A stretch of DNA of 64,000 bases from Eudorina sp. 2006-703-Eu-15 (lineage: Eukaryota; Chlorophyta; Chlorophyceae; Chlamydomonadales; Volvocaceae): NCBI GenBank assembly GCA_003117195.1, contig BDSI01000046.1:509001-573000 (forward strand), in the 5' to 3' direction. The translations under genes were made by a program, and so were the position numbers. The stretch's first letter is position 1, and the number at the start of each line of letters is the position of its first letter. Below are positions 47,801 to 58,965 of this stretch, in pieces. The notes under the pieces were generated by a model. The model had not been told where the DNA came from and ran no database searches. It was given only the letters and a program-made list of their open reading frames with translations.

Positions 47801-50800
47801 GGGTGGGCGTCCACAACCCCCGCACGCTCTCACCGGTAGGTGCACACGTTGGTGTAGTTAATGTTTCGGTTGACGACGTACGACACCGTGTCGCCGCACG
47901 TGACGCGACGCAGCTCGTCCGCGGCGGCACACACGGCCACGTGGTCGGGCCCCCGGCTCCGGAGCAGCAGCTCCACTTCGGACTGCTGTAGCGGCCGACC
48001 GCCTCGCAGCACGCCCTCAAGCAGCCTGGGGAGGGGGACGGGGGAGGTAAAATTGAAAAAGAAAAGAAAACCGAAACGAACCCAGGCAGACGGGGGAGGT
48101 GGTCAGGGAGAGGGGGCCCCGGAGGAGGAGGGGGCGCGTTGTATGGGACGGGTGCGTTGGCATGTACGCACATACTGTGGTCTTCGACGGATTTCATCGA
48201 AAAAGGGCTATCGCTGCGCACAGGAGGAGCGGCGGACACACAGCGACAGCAGCAGCAGGCCAGAGAGCCGGGCGCCCCTATCTGGTGCCATACCGTAATC
48301 GGGCAACACCCGTGCCGTGGGAGGGGCGCGGCAAACGCCTGGGTGGCGGCACGCGCGCGGGTAGCCCCCGTCGCCTCGGCTTTGGACCTCACTGCAGAAG
48401 GCGCTGCACATTCAGACCCCGACCCAGAGCTCCCTCTCACAACCCCGAGGATCTACTTCCCGGTGGCTACCCTCCAGCCTATCCAACTCCAGGTCGTCCC
48501 CGCCCGCACCCCACTCTCGAGCCGGATGCCCATGACCGCACCTGACTACGCGGGGCGACGGGTCCGCCGGCTGCAGGACGCCCTCCAGCGCGCCGTCCAC
48601 CCCCACCGCCACCCGCCACGCCCTGCCCTCCCGCCAGCGGGGCATCGGCACGCTCTCCCGGCTGCCCCGCCCCGGCCCCGCGGAGCTGCCCGGCGCCAAC
48701 CCGCCCACCGGTCCCCGCGAGGCTGCCTCCGACAGTTCCGCGGACAAGCCCGCCGGCTGCTCACCCGTTCCGGGTTCCGCTCCCGCGCCCGCACCGGTGG
48801 ACGCCCCTTGGCTCCCTGCGTGGCCCCGCCGCCGCTGCTGATGCTGGGGCTGGGGCTGGGGCTGGGGCGGGTGGGGCTGCGCCTGCTGCTGCGGCTGCTG
48901 CTGCTGCTCCGCACCGCTGTCCGGCCGACCCGCCACCCAGCTGCTCGCGCGCAGGAAGCCCTCCGAGTCCGCGCACCGCAGCACCGCCGCGCCCACACTC
49001 TCCCGCCCGCCGGTAAAATCCAGCCAGGACCGCCGGCGCTGGCTCGACGGCGCCGGCCCGGCTTCTCCGCCGCCGCTGTGCGCGGTGCTGCCATCGCCCG
49101 GCGCCCGAGGCGGGCCATCGCCACCGCCGTGCCCAGCGACGGCTGGCAGGGCCGCGCCCGCGGCACCGCTGGTGCAGCCCGGGCTGCCAGCGTCCCCTCG
49201 GGATTCCGCCGCTGTGGCGGACGCTGGACGCTGCGGGGCGCCTGACGCTGTGATGTCGGGGAGGGGGTTGTCGGTGTCGGTGTGGGTGTGGGCATGGGAA
49301 GCGAGAAATCCGCCCGAGCCACCCATGATGTCGTTTTGGGTGTGGGCATGGGTGTGGGTGGCGGCGTCGTTGTCCCCTCGGAGGCCCAGGTAGGCGGGGT
49401 AGATGGGCAGCCGGGGCAGCAGCAGCTTGCCGGCGGCGGCGGTGGTGGCGGCCAGGGGTGCGAGGTGCGGCCAGGGCTTCTCCGGGTTCACGAAGTCGCG
49501 GGTGATGGGGGAGATGCCGCCTGGGGGGAAGGGGGAGGGAGGTCCCATCCCAACATCGGCGGTTATCAGTTTGGTGCACTTTTGCGGTTTCGCTGTCATG
49601 ATTGGCATGAGAGTGAGGGGAACAGGAAAACCTTGGCTAGGCGGGAGGTTGGTGTGGGTGTGCGCTTTTGAGGGAGGTGAAGGAGGAGGGGGCTGGCGGC
49701 GGAACACGGCGGTAAGGGGCGCCGATCATGGGTGGGCGATGGGCGGCGAAGGCTGGGTGGAGGGAGGGCGTGTGGATGTAAGAGGGCTTTGCAGGGTCTC
49801 CAATCCGCGAGTGCACGCACCCCTGACGCTCGGCCTTGCGGCACTCGGCACACTCGAAGGACGCCAGTGCCCTCTCCGCGGGCGTGTGTCGCACCCCCAC
49901 CCCCACCCCCACCCCCGCCCCCGCCCCAACGCCCGCCGACTGTGATCTCAACAGCCAGGGTGCCGTCCCACGGCTGTCCCCTGCCGATGGGGGGAGACCA
50001 GTGGGGGCCCGTATGTGGGGCCCCTTAGGCAAGGAAATGCACGGATGGCCCCTCCCCTCCCAAATGTCCGGAAGGGCGGCGAGACCCCGCAGTCGATAGC
50101 CCTCCTCCGGGCCCAACCACCGAACCGCCGCCGCATCCCTCCACCGTCCCTCACCACAACGCGTGCACGCCACGCTCCCGCCCCCCTAACCTCCCCTGAA
50201 CCCCGTCCCCCTCCAGCTCCTCACCCCAGTCGTTGATGCCCGCGTCCAGCAGCGCCCGCCAGCCCGCCTGCAGGGCCTCCAGGGAGCCCCCGGTCGTGGC
50301 GCCCGCCGAGGACTCCAGGGGCGTCAGGTTGGGCGGTGCCTGCGGGGCGGGCGGGCAGATGGAGTAGTCAGGTAATCCCATTGGGCGGGTAGGTGGATCG
50401 GATTTGACAGAGACAAGCCCGAAACAACTGCCACTGCGAGGGCAGGTATGTCGGGTTGCTCCATTGGATCCGACATCACCACGTCGTCGTTCGGAGCGGT
50501 GACAGGATCTCCGGATCTCCGGATCTGGGGATCCCCGGATCTCCGGTCGGGGAGGTGAAGGCGTCGGCCTTCGGTGCCGGTACGTGCAGGCCGCGGCATC
50601 GGACTCAGTGAGCGGCACCGGACGGCCCACGGGGCCGTCGCCCGCATCGGGCTGGCTGCCCCGGGTTATGATCAGGCGGTTGAAAGTGAGAGAACGTGGG
50701 GGCCGCAAGGAGGGTTCCGGTTGGCTCCGACTGGACCCCGCCGTGTCCATCCATGAGGGAGAGAGAGGGAGTCCCAGGACGGCGTCCGAGTCGCGCGCCA

Positions 50801-53800
50801 TCAAGGTCGGGCTGCATCGCCGAACGTAGTGGCCCCCCTTGCGAATGAGTCTCAAGTCGCCGCCAGTGCATTTCCCCGGCTGCCCAAAGCACATCTCAAC
50901 AGCTCCCGCGCTGCGTCGCCCTGGGACGGGTCTCCGCACTCAAGACAATCAAAGAACCGTACGACGGTGTACGGCAATGCGTACAGCGTATTCGCGCAAG
51001 CACGCCGCACCTGGATGTTCATGTCGGGCCCGAACATGATGCGCGCCGCCGCCACGGCCCACAGCAGCTCCTCCAGGGGCGGCTCGGGCCAGGCGGCCAT
51101 GGCGGTGGCGGGCTTGGCTCGGAAGTTCTGGATGATGAGCTCCTGGGGTTAAAAAGCAACAGCCCAGACACACCCAGCCCGGCAGCCCAGCTCCTGGGGT
51201 CAACTCGGCGCAGGCGTGCGCTGGTGGGTGGGTGGGTCCACGGCAAGCATTCAGACATCCCAGCCCCGGGAATTCTGTCCCACCGTCCCCCTTGGATTTA
51301 CGGGCTGCAGCTTTGCGGGCTGCAGTTCCTACCACGGAGAAACTTTCAACCCGGCCGCACCTACCCGGCCTGACCCACTTGCCCGCCGCCTGCACGCGGT
51401 GGCTGGGCGGCAGGGCGCCGCGGGAGGAAACGTGGTTTGCCCTCCCTGCCGTGGTGCGCTAGGCTAGGGCCCTCCATCCTGTTGCCGCCACTGGCCGCCC
51501 AGCGGTCGCCCGCGCCATCTGCACCTCACCATACCGGTTCGCTACCGCAGCCGCCGACAGGCTTTACACAGACCACTACCGTTTCCTATTCTCCTAGGTT
51601 CTGCTTTGATACCAATAGATGTCTCCGAACCCAAACACACTGCAGACTCCGGTACTTCTTGCTCTTTGGGGACGAATGCCCTGGCAGCCGGCGGACGGTT
51701 GTCAACCAGCCGGCAGAACCTAAACATCCTGTATTCCTCATACCTGCCCTCCCTCCCTCCCTCCCCTCCCTCCCTCCCCTCCCTCCCCGCGGTCTCTGTA
51801 ATTCCATTGCTATGCAGGTATCGCACCACGAAAGTATACTGAGTTGTGCTGGGTGTGCCCGGGTTCGTTCTTCGGGTTTATTTCTTTTTTCAATTTAATC
51901 CCCTACCTCCCCTCGCCTCACCTGGATGTGGCCGTATCGGGCGTGCAGGCGGTGCAGGCAGGCCAGCGCATGCAGGCGGTCCGCGCGCGTATCGCCGATG
52001 CCCACCAGGATGCCTGACCGGGCAGGTAGGCAGGCGGGCAGGCAGGTAGGCAGGCAGGTAGGAGGGCAGGCAGGTAGGCGGACAGGCAGTCAATCAGTTA
52101 GGCGGAGCGCAGCCGAGGGAGGGCAGGCGGCCGCACCAGCCCGCAGTCACATTGACTCGGGCAATACCACGGATGCGATGGGGCACCTCTTGCCGTGCTG
52201 CGACAGCGCCCTCCTTCACGCTGGCCGAGGGTGGGTGCCACCGCGACTAGCCTGGCAGGTAATCAAACATGCGCACACACATACCGGTTTCCGGACTTAG
52301 CTATGCCCATCACATATCGCGCACGCCTGCCTTGCCTGCCTAGGAACACATACCGGTTTCGGGCTTCCCCGCTTAACACACAAACAGACATACGTTCGCG
52401 CACCCTACGTCGTGTTCCTGCGGGTCCCCAGGCAGAACCCCAGGACTACAGGCTAGCGCCGTGCACGACATCGCGGGATGCATCCTGTACGTATCCGTAC
52501 GGCCGGAGAAAGCCCCGTACATACCCCCCCAGTGCCAAAAGCAGGACGGTGCAGGCGGACAAAACCCCGCCTCTGCGAGACACGCCGCCACCGCGGCCTC
52601 ACCCGATGTGAAGGGCACTGCCGCGCGGCCGGCCGCCTCGACGGTCGCGAGGCGCACCGCGGGGTCCTTGTCGGGGCAGTTGTGGTGAGCGGCCCCGGGC
52701 TCCAGCAGCGCCGCGGAGGTGCTCTCCAGCATCAGCCCCTGGCTGGCCGATACCTGCCGGGGCGCATAAAGACCACCGTCAGGGCATACATGCACCGTCG
52801 GTGAGGCCCTGCTGGGGCTTGCCATGGTATACACCGTTGTTCCCTTTGGGGTCCGCTGTAACGTTCATTCACTCATTCATACACCGTCAGGGAGCCGCAG
52901 GCAACATCACCGCGAACGGCCGGCCCAAGGCCGCGGGAGAGGTGCCTGCCGCCGCCGCCACCAGGAAAATGTCACACAAAACACCGCGCGTGAAGCGCAT
53001 CCACACCGGCAGACGTCCTTGAGTGCGCGTATCTCAAGATGCAGGCGCAAAACTGATATGCAGAGAGTCCATCCATACATGCAGTGATAACTGTTAAGGA
53101 TTTGGAAATCCATGCCGTGCATGGCGTTCTGTTGCTAATTCAGCCGTGAAGGTAGGTAGGTAGGTAGGTAGGTAGGTAGGTACATGCATTCCTGTTGCTC
53201 ATGCTGTGAGCACGTGTGTATGTAGTGTATATACGTGTGAGCACGTATTCACGCTCCCGAGTCTCATGGAGCCACGCAATAGCGGTATCGTAGGCGTTGA
53301 GCGCGGTGGAAAGTCTTGGAAGCAATGGTGCACGCGTTGTCCAGCATGTCGTCCCAATCTCCAAGTTGCAGAAATGACACAAAGCCGCCCGCCAGCTCTA
53401 TCACCTTCAGCGCGTGCTGGCAGACAATCACCAATCTTCGATGGACAGGAATAGGCAGCTCGTTCTCGTACTTAGCCCTGAAGAACGAGCTGCCTATTCC
53501 TGTCCATCGAAGATTGGTGATTGTCTGCCAGCACGCGCTGAAGGTGATAGAGCTGGCGGGCGGCTTTGTGTCATTTCTGCAACTTGGAGATTGGGACGAC
53601 ATGCTGGACAACGCGTGCACCATTGCACCATTGCCTTCCACCGCGCTGAAAGAGTACGATACCGCCATTGCGTGCCTTCATGAGACTCAGGTGCGAGACA
53701 ATCTCACAAGTGCTCACATGTATGCGCACGTGCTCACAGCATGAGCTGCTGTGTTGGGCGTTCCTAGGAGGCAGTAGGAAAAGCGGATAAAGGCGGAAAA

Positions 53801-55811
53801 GCTAGTCAGAAGCCCAGACAGGATGCAGGGGGCGTTGCACCCACGCGGCGCGTCACCGCGGTGTCCGGGAGGGCTACACTGTCGTCGCCCGGGGACGTGC
53901 TCAGATGCGCGGGGGGTCTCACGGCCCCGCCCTCCTCCGCATCGACCGGGCAGTGTCGTTGCGGAGCGTCCAGCCCACGCGGCCTCGCGGCCTACCTGCT
54001 TCAGGCGCAGCAGCTCCTGTTCGGCCATGACGCCCGCGTTGATGTGTGGCAGCATCCCGGTCTCCCGTATGATGGCCTGGCGGCGGTGGGGTGGGGTTTG
54101 AAATGAAATGACGATCATCCGGACACACCCAGCGGCGGGGTGGGGTTATGAGGACCGATGCCAAGGCGGAAACGGAACCATCGGGAGCCAGCGTGGGACC
54201 CTAAAGGACAGCGCCACTATTCCTACCTAACGCAGCGGGGGCCAGAGTAAAGCGTCTGAGCTCCCGGACGGCGGTTAGGCGGCACGGCGCGACGCCGCCA
54301 CCACGCCCGGTCCTCGCTGCTGCTTCCCATGAGGTACTCTAGGTGGACGCCCCATGGGCGGGGTGTTACGAAAGGGTGCAGCACACCGCCCCACCCACTC
54401 CACGTCACCGCCCCACCCAGTCCGCGCCACCGCCCCACCCACTCCTCCACGCCACCAACCCACCCACCCCGCGCCTCGTTGGTGCCACGCATGTGTTCTG
54501 ATTCAACTGTCACCCACCCACCCACCCGAGCTGCCGCCTCCACGTAGTCCAGAGTGCTGCCGTACCCCATGTCCGCCAGCTCCGAAGCCGCCTCCGGCCA
54601 GCGGTCCTCGGGCTTGTCGCCGAGCGTCAGCAGGGCCTCCGAACAGCCCGCTGCGGCGCCAAGGGCTGCCACCTGCAGGTCGCCGGGTACGCGGTGGAAA
54701 AAAGGGTGGAAAAATGGAAATCAGGGAGAATGAGAACAGGGACATACGGACTCGGGCACGGGTCAACTGCAAGCCGTACTTATAAAATAAACAGAGCTGC
54801 TGTCAACCTCAGACCGACACGACCAAGCACAGCCTTGCCGGGCATCCTGTCAGGGCATACTGCGGATGGTCCGCCGTCCAGCCCTAGCCCGCGTGCCATC
54901 CACGAGGGCTGAACACGTGGATCGGGGCGCACATGCGACCTTACGACAGCCGGCGGTGTCAGCGAAGCCAAGGCAAAGCCGAGGCCGGAACATTGCAGAG
55001 GCTGGGTGGCCGAGGCCGCCGCGAGACGGGCGGGAGAGGTGTTTTGCCTGAGTGGCGCCGCCAGGTGCGCGGAGTACAAAGCCGCGGTGACTGCCGGGGA
55101 GGCAGGGGGCCCTTACCTGCAGCACCTCATCCATCGTCATGAAGGCGCGCCGGCCCGGTCTGGGTGGCTGTGCGAAGGTGCAGTAGCCACAGGTGTCCCG
55201 GCACAACCGCGTCAGCGGAAGGAATACCTGCGGGGGGGGGCCGATGGCGAGTGAGCCGCGGGGCTGTCATTTCGTTCGTTCATCACTCCGTCGCCCCGGC
55301 AGGCGCGTCCAACAACATGGGACATGACTTCGGCGATGTGGGTTTCGGGGCACAAGCACGGCCTGGTGGTGGGCGCATCGCACCAGCGTCACCGCGACGC
55401 TGTGTGCACGCATCACACGGCCGGACGACAAGGGGTTGGGCTTTCCTTCCTTCGGGGTCACCAGGCAGGTGCAGCCGCAAACGTCACGCTGCGTCCGCGT
55501 AAGGAAAGTGACATGGGACTGCCGTCGCTTTTGCTTTGCTAAACCGCATCTGACGGCGACATATAGCGCTGCAACGGCTCTGACCGCGCCACGAGTAAAA
55601 TGGCAACGGTTCTCTGACCGGGCCACAAACTGTAAAATGGCAACGGTTGCGAGTGCGCCATATTCCGTCAGGGGCGCTGCTGTCCCACCTTGGGTGAGAA
55701 CGTCGCAAGGGCGCTGTGCCGTCCGCTGTCACGCAGGGCCACCGCTGTGGACATGAGCTGCTCCAGGGGGGTCTTCAGCATCCACCCGTACTGCTCCAGG
55801 ATCTCGGCCAT
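42404..55811 (-). CDS. fbiC: Bifunctional FO synthase (CofG-CofH fusion), 16 exons
   Basis: It makes 7,8-didemethyl-8-hydroxy-5-deazariboflavin from tyrosine and 5-amino-6-ribitylaminouracil; in algae FO serves as a photolyase antenna. Exons on the minus strand: 55,811-55,689; 55,227-55,117; 54,672-54,526; 54,076-53,996; 52,753-52,603; 52,013-51,922; 51,142-51,011; 50,339-50,225; 49,520-48,542; 48,025-47,834; 47,452-47,329; 46,566-46,410; 45,576-45,453; 44,754-44,527; 43,817-43,619; 42,591-42,404. The phases agree throughout, giving about 1,047 aa with one base restored in exon 12. CofG radical-SAM cysteines: CRDTCGYC (residues 50-57). CofH cysteines: CTYRCSFC (705-712), split by an intron. 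Exon 9 adds a long Gln/Pro/Gly/Ala-rich linker. Exon 13 uses a GC donor (CTGCAG|GCAGGT). Exon 12 is 157 nt against 158 in the duplicate, a frameshift. The frame stays open upstream to an in-frame ATG at 56,078 (MASLQRGRQRNG), a possible organelle-targeting start. Confidence 0.88.
42873..42921 (-). repeat. Dispersed intronic repeat, right-arm copy
   Basis: Reverse-complement counterpart of the 34,126-34,180 element, lying in the last intron of the complete FO synthase gene. Confidence 0.55.
44401..44519. repeat. CACC/CAGC microsatellite in intron
   Basis: Tandem CCCA/CCAG units in the intron between exons 14 and 15, matching a GGGT-rich tract at about 32,688-32,790 in the left arm. Confidence 0.7.
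44812..44880. repeat. Bipartite (TG)n microsatellite
   Basis: Two TG-dinucleotide runs separated by TTATCAAAGAGAAAAGC in the intron upstream of exon 14. The left arm and its inverted fragment have only a few TG units at the matching place. Confidence 0.8.
46143..46396. repeat. 20-bp minisatellite (CACCCAACCCCCGGGACCCG), about 12 units
   Basis: Uniform 20-bp units at the start decay toward the right into shortened variants. It lies in the intron between exons 12 and 13 of FO synthase. The matching left-arm intron (31,290-31,375) has only irregular GGGTGCG sequence, so the expansion is arm-specific. The minus strand is G-rich and could form G-quadruplexes. Confidence 0.9.
49554..49609 (+). repeat. 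Dispersed intronic repeat, diverged long copy
   Basis: CATCGGCGGTTATC, then GCACTTTTGCGG and TTTCGCTGTCATGATTGGC. It resembles the 34,126 copy along about 55 bp and lies just upstream of FO synthase exon 9 in the adjoining intron. Confidence 0.6.
51745..51792. repeat. CCCT microsatellite in intron
   Basis: Tandem CCCT units with occasional single-base changes, in the FO synthase intron between exons 6 and 7. Confidence 0.7.
52013..52092. repeat. GGCAGGTA-type microsatellite adjoining exon 6
   Basis: Imperfect tandem CAGGTAGG and CAGGCGGG units begin directly at the acceptor side of exon 6. On the minus strand they form a pyrimidine-rich CCTGCCTACC tract that can serve as the polypyrimidine tract. 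Confidence 0.7.
53151..53183. repeat. (GGTA)n microsatellite
   Basis: About eight perfect GGTA units beside the left end of the hairpin element, in the same FO synthase intron. Confidence 0.85.
53191..53750. repeat. Foldback element with perfect 145-bp hairpin arms and captured coding-like sequence
   Basis: Bases 53,322-53,466 and 53,482-53,626 are exact reverse complements around a 15-nt loop. Homology continues imperfectly outward to about 53,191 and 53,750 (for example GCTCATGCTGTGAGCACGTG on the left). Read outward, each arm encodes the same protein-like segment ([20 protein letters not shown], then [15 protein letters not shown]), so the arms look derived from an exon of another gene. 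The element lies inside the FO synthase intron between exons 4 and 5 (52,754-53,995). It has no transposase. It could be a long-hairpin small-RNA precursor or a foldback or MITE-type insertion. Confidence 0.85.
55560..55650. repeat. Short tandem duplication in FO synthase intron 1
   Basis: The string TAAAATGGCAACGGTT occurs twice, each time close to a CTGACCG(C/G)GCCAC string, an imperfect tandem duplication of about 40 bp. Confidence 0.7.
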
Positions 55812-56724
55812 GCTGGGAAGAGTCGTAGGCGCGTTGAAGTGCGCGGCAGGCGCGCTTCTTGGTTTGCGAGCACTCCAGCGGACGCGCGCTACCGTGGATG
55901 TCCGGCGCGCAGTCGACGGAGACGGCGCCCAGCGTGTGGCAGCTGGAGAGGAGCCGGGACTGCTACCTGGCCATGCGGACGGGTCTGGGTGTGGCCCTTG
56001 CCGTGCAGCCGCGGCGGCGGACGCAGCGCTGGGTAGAGTCGTGCCGTTCCGTTGCCGTCCCCGTTGGAGAGATGCCATTACAAGTCCTGGGTGCGGGTTT
56101 TCCAGCGGCGACGACAACGCTACGTGCGATCCAACCGCGTGCCGTGTCATTCGGCTCCACCCAGTATATGTGGGAGTACAACCAGATGCCGGTGCGGGTG
56201 GGCGCATTGATGGGGTGTTCTCCTGCGCTGGAACCTGCCACAGGTTGTGCGGTCCACAGTGAGGTTCTCCCGGGACAAGCCAACGTAGGTTAAACGTCAG
56301 AAAGTTCCTGGAGGATTCATGCAATAGGAAATTCGATCGAGAGGTTCGTCGTTTGGCCACAGCTTGAAGTCCTTGGTGTCATGGAAGGAAAACCTAACCG
56401 CAGTCATCACAACAGAGTACAAGAGCTAACCATCAACGGCACCTCCACTGCATATCCTATGAAGCAGATGTATCATGATGCACACACAATTATCCCCGCC
56501 AACTGAATTTTTCAGGCAAGGCACCGTACACTTGTACTGCAATCCTGACGCGCTCCCAACCTTCCTTAAATGGTACCTATGCGGAGATTTGAATTTATAT
56601 ACGTACCTAAACAAGACTTCGATTAGGCTGAGACTGGCTCTACTGATCCTTGGTGCATACCTTCGTTTCAAACTCAGCTAGTTTCACTTCAACCTGACAC
56701 TGGGTCACGCATCCGCGTTGAATC
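55812..56724. promoter_or_regulatory. Divergent intergenic region between FO synthase and EB1
   Basis: This region must hold the 5' ends and promoters of both genes. The FO synthase frame remains open on the minus strand to 56,360, with an in-frame ATG at 56,078. An intron acceptor (CTCTTCCCAG) also sits right before the ATG at 55,811, so part of the region may be 5' exon or UTR. No clear TATA box was identified. Confidence 0.5.
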
Positions 56725-58395
56725 ATGCCACCGCAGACGGTTAGTTATGTCTCACATGCGAGGCCCTGCCAAAGGCTTTGGCGTTCTTGAAATTTCAACT
56801 TGGGGCTCCCGTGCTTGCAGTCTTTCGGTCTTCAAGACCCCCACTACTTCCTTGGCCGAGGCGAGATTCTCTCTTGGATTAACGACACGCTGAGTCTGCG
56901 TCTGAACAAGGTGCTTCTACCGGGTTTGAAAGTTCAAGCATATCGTCTGACTGAGACTAAGCACACCGCTGCACTGCTATAAAAATTTACTGACAAGAAT
57001 TTGAAATGAACCGGCGCTGCGATGTTGCTTAGCCTGCCGTTTGCTGGTGCGGGTCAACTTCCGGGATCTTTGACTTGGCAACACAAAGCGCAAAGGGCAA
57101 GGTCACCTAACTCGGCGACATCTCGTGCACAGGTCGAGGAGACCTGTAATGGCGCAGTTGCGTGTCAGCTGCTGGACGTCTTGCACCCAGGTGCAGTGCC
57201 GATGGCCAAGGTGGACTTCAACGCGAACAACGAGGTGAGGCAGGGCTGTTTGTGTCATGGTAGCCTGACATCGTTAATTGGGTGTTACAATAACGTTGGC
57301 GATAAGCTTATTTGGCATCATGCGCGTGTGTCCTGTACAACGCTTGGGGATGCGTGTGCTCCGGGTTACGAAGGTTCTTGATCGTGTGCGGTGCCGTGCC
57401 CATGTGCAGTACCAAATGATCAACAACTACAAAGTGCTACAAGACTGCTTCAACAAACTAAAGATCGACAAGGTATCGGCGACGGGGTGTGGGTTTCGGG
57501 AACCGCATGGTAAATATGGAATGTCAGACTGAACAATATCATCCCTCTCCTCATGCAGTACGTGGAAGTTGCTCGCTTGGTAAAGGGTCGGCCCCTGGAC
57601 AACATGGAGTTCATGCAATGGTTCAAGGCGTACTGGGACCAGGTGAGATGCGCTAAGGGCACGCATTGCAGACAGTAAGCGAATGTGCTATGACGCTTCC
57701 TGACGATGTAATGCCGTTTGGTCGCTGTATCGGCCACGTAAATAATTTGTTAATTGCCGGGTTGCAGGTCACTATGGGCCAGCCCCCTGCGCCCTACGAT
57801 GGCCCGGGCCGCCGCGCGCTCTGCAAGACGGGCGACGTGAAGGGCGGGAGCTCGGGAGGGTCCAAGGCTGGGGGCATTAAAGCGGCACCCGCAGCAGCGC
57901 CACGCGCAGCTCCTGCTGCAGCGCCCCGCCCGGCTGCCAGCGCGAAAACGGCTAGTCCAGGGGATCGCGACCAAATGGACAAGCTTAACCACCAACTAGA
58001 GGTTGGTGCACCTAGCCGTGTGTCAGTTCAAGCACTTGCCGTGTGTCTTACCAATGTGTCATGTACTGTAGTAGCACCGTCTCTTTGAAAACCTGTCGCG
58101 AAACAGTACAGCTGAGCCGTTCAACCTGCTACCTGTGCATGTTTGGCCACGACAGGACTTGCGTATCAAGGCGGACGGCTACGAGAAGGAGAAGGACTTC
58201 TACTACTCCAAGCTGCGTGACGTCGAGCTCTTGTGCCAAACGCCCGTGATTGCGGACATGCCTATCATGAAGCGAGTGCAGGAGATCTTGTACGCCGTTA
58301 CAAATGAAGATGGCGCCAAGATCGTGCGGGAGACGCAGATCGAGTTTGCCGGCCGGGAGTACACGGAGGAGGAGCTTTCAGGGCAGGATGGGTGA
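56725..58395 (+). CDS. EB1: EB1 microtubule plus-end-binding protein, 7 exons
   Basis: EB1 tracks growing microtubule plus ends and recruits partners. Exons: 56,725-56,739; 56,821-56,910; 57,133-57,234; 57,410-57,472; 57,559-57,642; 57,768-58,001; 58,156-58,395. All junctions are phase 0 with GT-AG introns, giving 275 aa. The N-terminal calponin-homology domain (about residues 10-118) shows the family landmarks [41 protein letters not shown] and [21 protein letters not shown] Pro/Ala/Gly/Ser-rich linker follows, then a coiled-coil and EB-homology domain ([18 protein letters not shown], residues about 209-226). The C-terminus is EELSGQDG, without the EEY/F tail used by animal EB1 to bind CAP-Gly proteins. 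The first exon of five codons (MPPQT) is inferred from phase and donor GTTAGT. A TGTAA signal lies at 58,669-58,673. Confidence 0.94.
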
Positions 58396-58965
58396 TGCGG
58401 CAAGGTGGTGTTAGTGCGGATGCATAACGAACGAACTCTAGACGAGCGCAGGGCGGCCTCTTGTGTGCACGCACACGCTTTTATTTGTGTGACCGATCTG
58501 CAAGGCGTTCGGATGACGCTGTAGGATGAAAACGTAATGGAGGGTGGAAACATTGACCATCTTGCATTTCATGAGTACAACTTCACACAGTTGAGACATT
58601 ACCGAATGTTCTCGCATCTGCAACAGCAGTCAGGCAACTGCTCGGCAGTTCCGTACTGCCCAATCTTCTGTAACACGACAGTTCCACCAGTCCTGGCACC
58701 ACCATCGTCTACACGGTGCCACACACGTAAAAGGTGACCTCTTCGTCACGTGAGGGTTTTCACTCAATATCTTTCATTCGTTGCAAGGATATACATATAA
58801 CAAACGTACTCGTTCGTTGGTTATCAAACAGTCCATGAATGTCATCGCCCGTCAAGGTTTATTTACGAGCTTTGTCGTCCGCACCTTCAACAGATCCATT
58901 CGTCCAATCACCGTATGCACGACAACCTACTCATCTTGCTAAAAACATCAGCTACTGGATTCAAA
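58396..58965. other. Convergent intergenic region (EB1 and LIKE-COV 3' ends)
   Basis: Holds the 3' UTRs of two convergent genes. The plus-strand TGTAA at 58,669-58,673 is a candidate EB1 polyadenylation signal. No other feature was recognised. Confidence 0.5.

Noticed and set aside
48139..49245. 368-aa open frame on the plus strand
   Set aside because: It is the antisense shadow of FO synthase exon 9, whose GC-rich low-complexity sequence lacks stops on the other strand.
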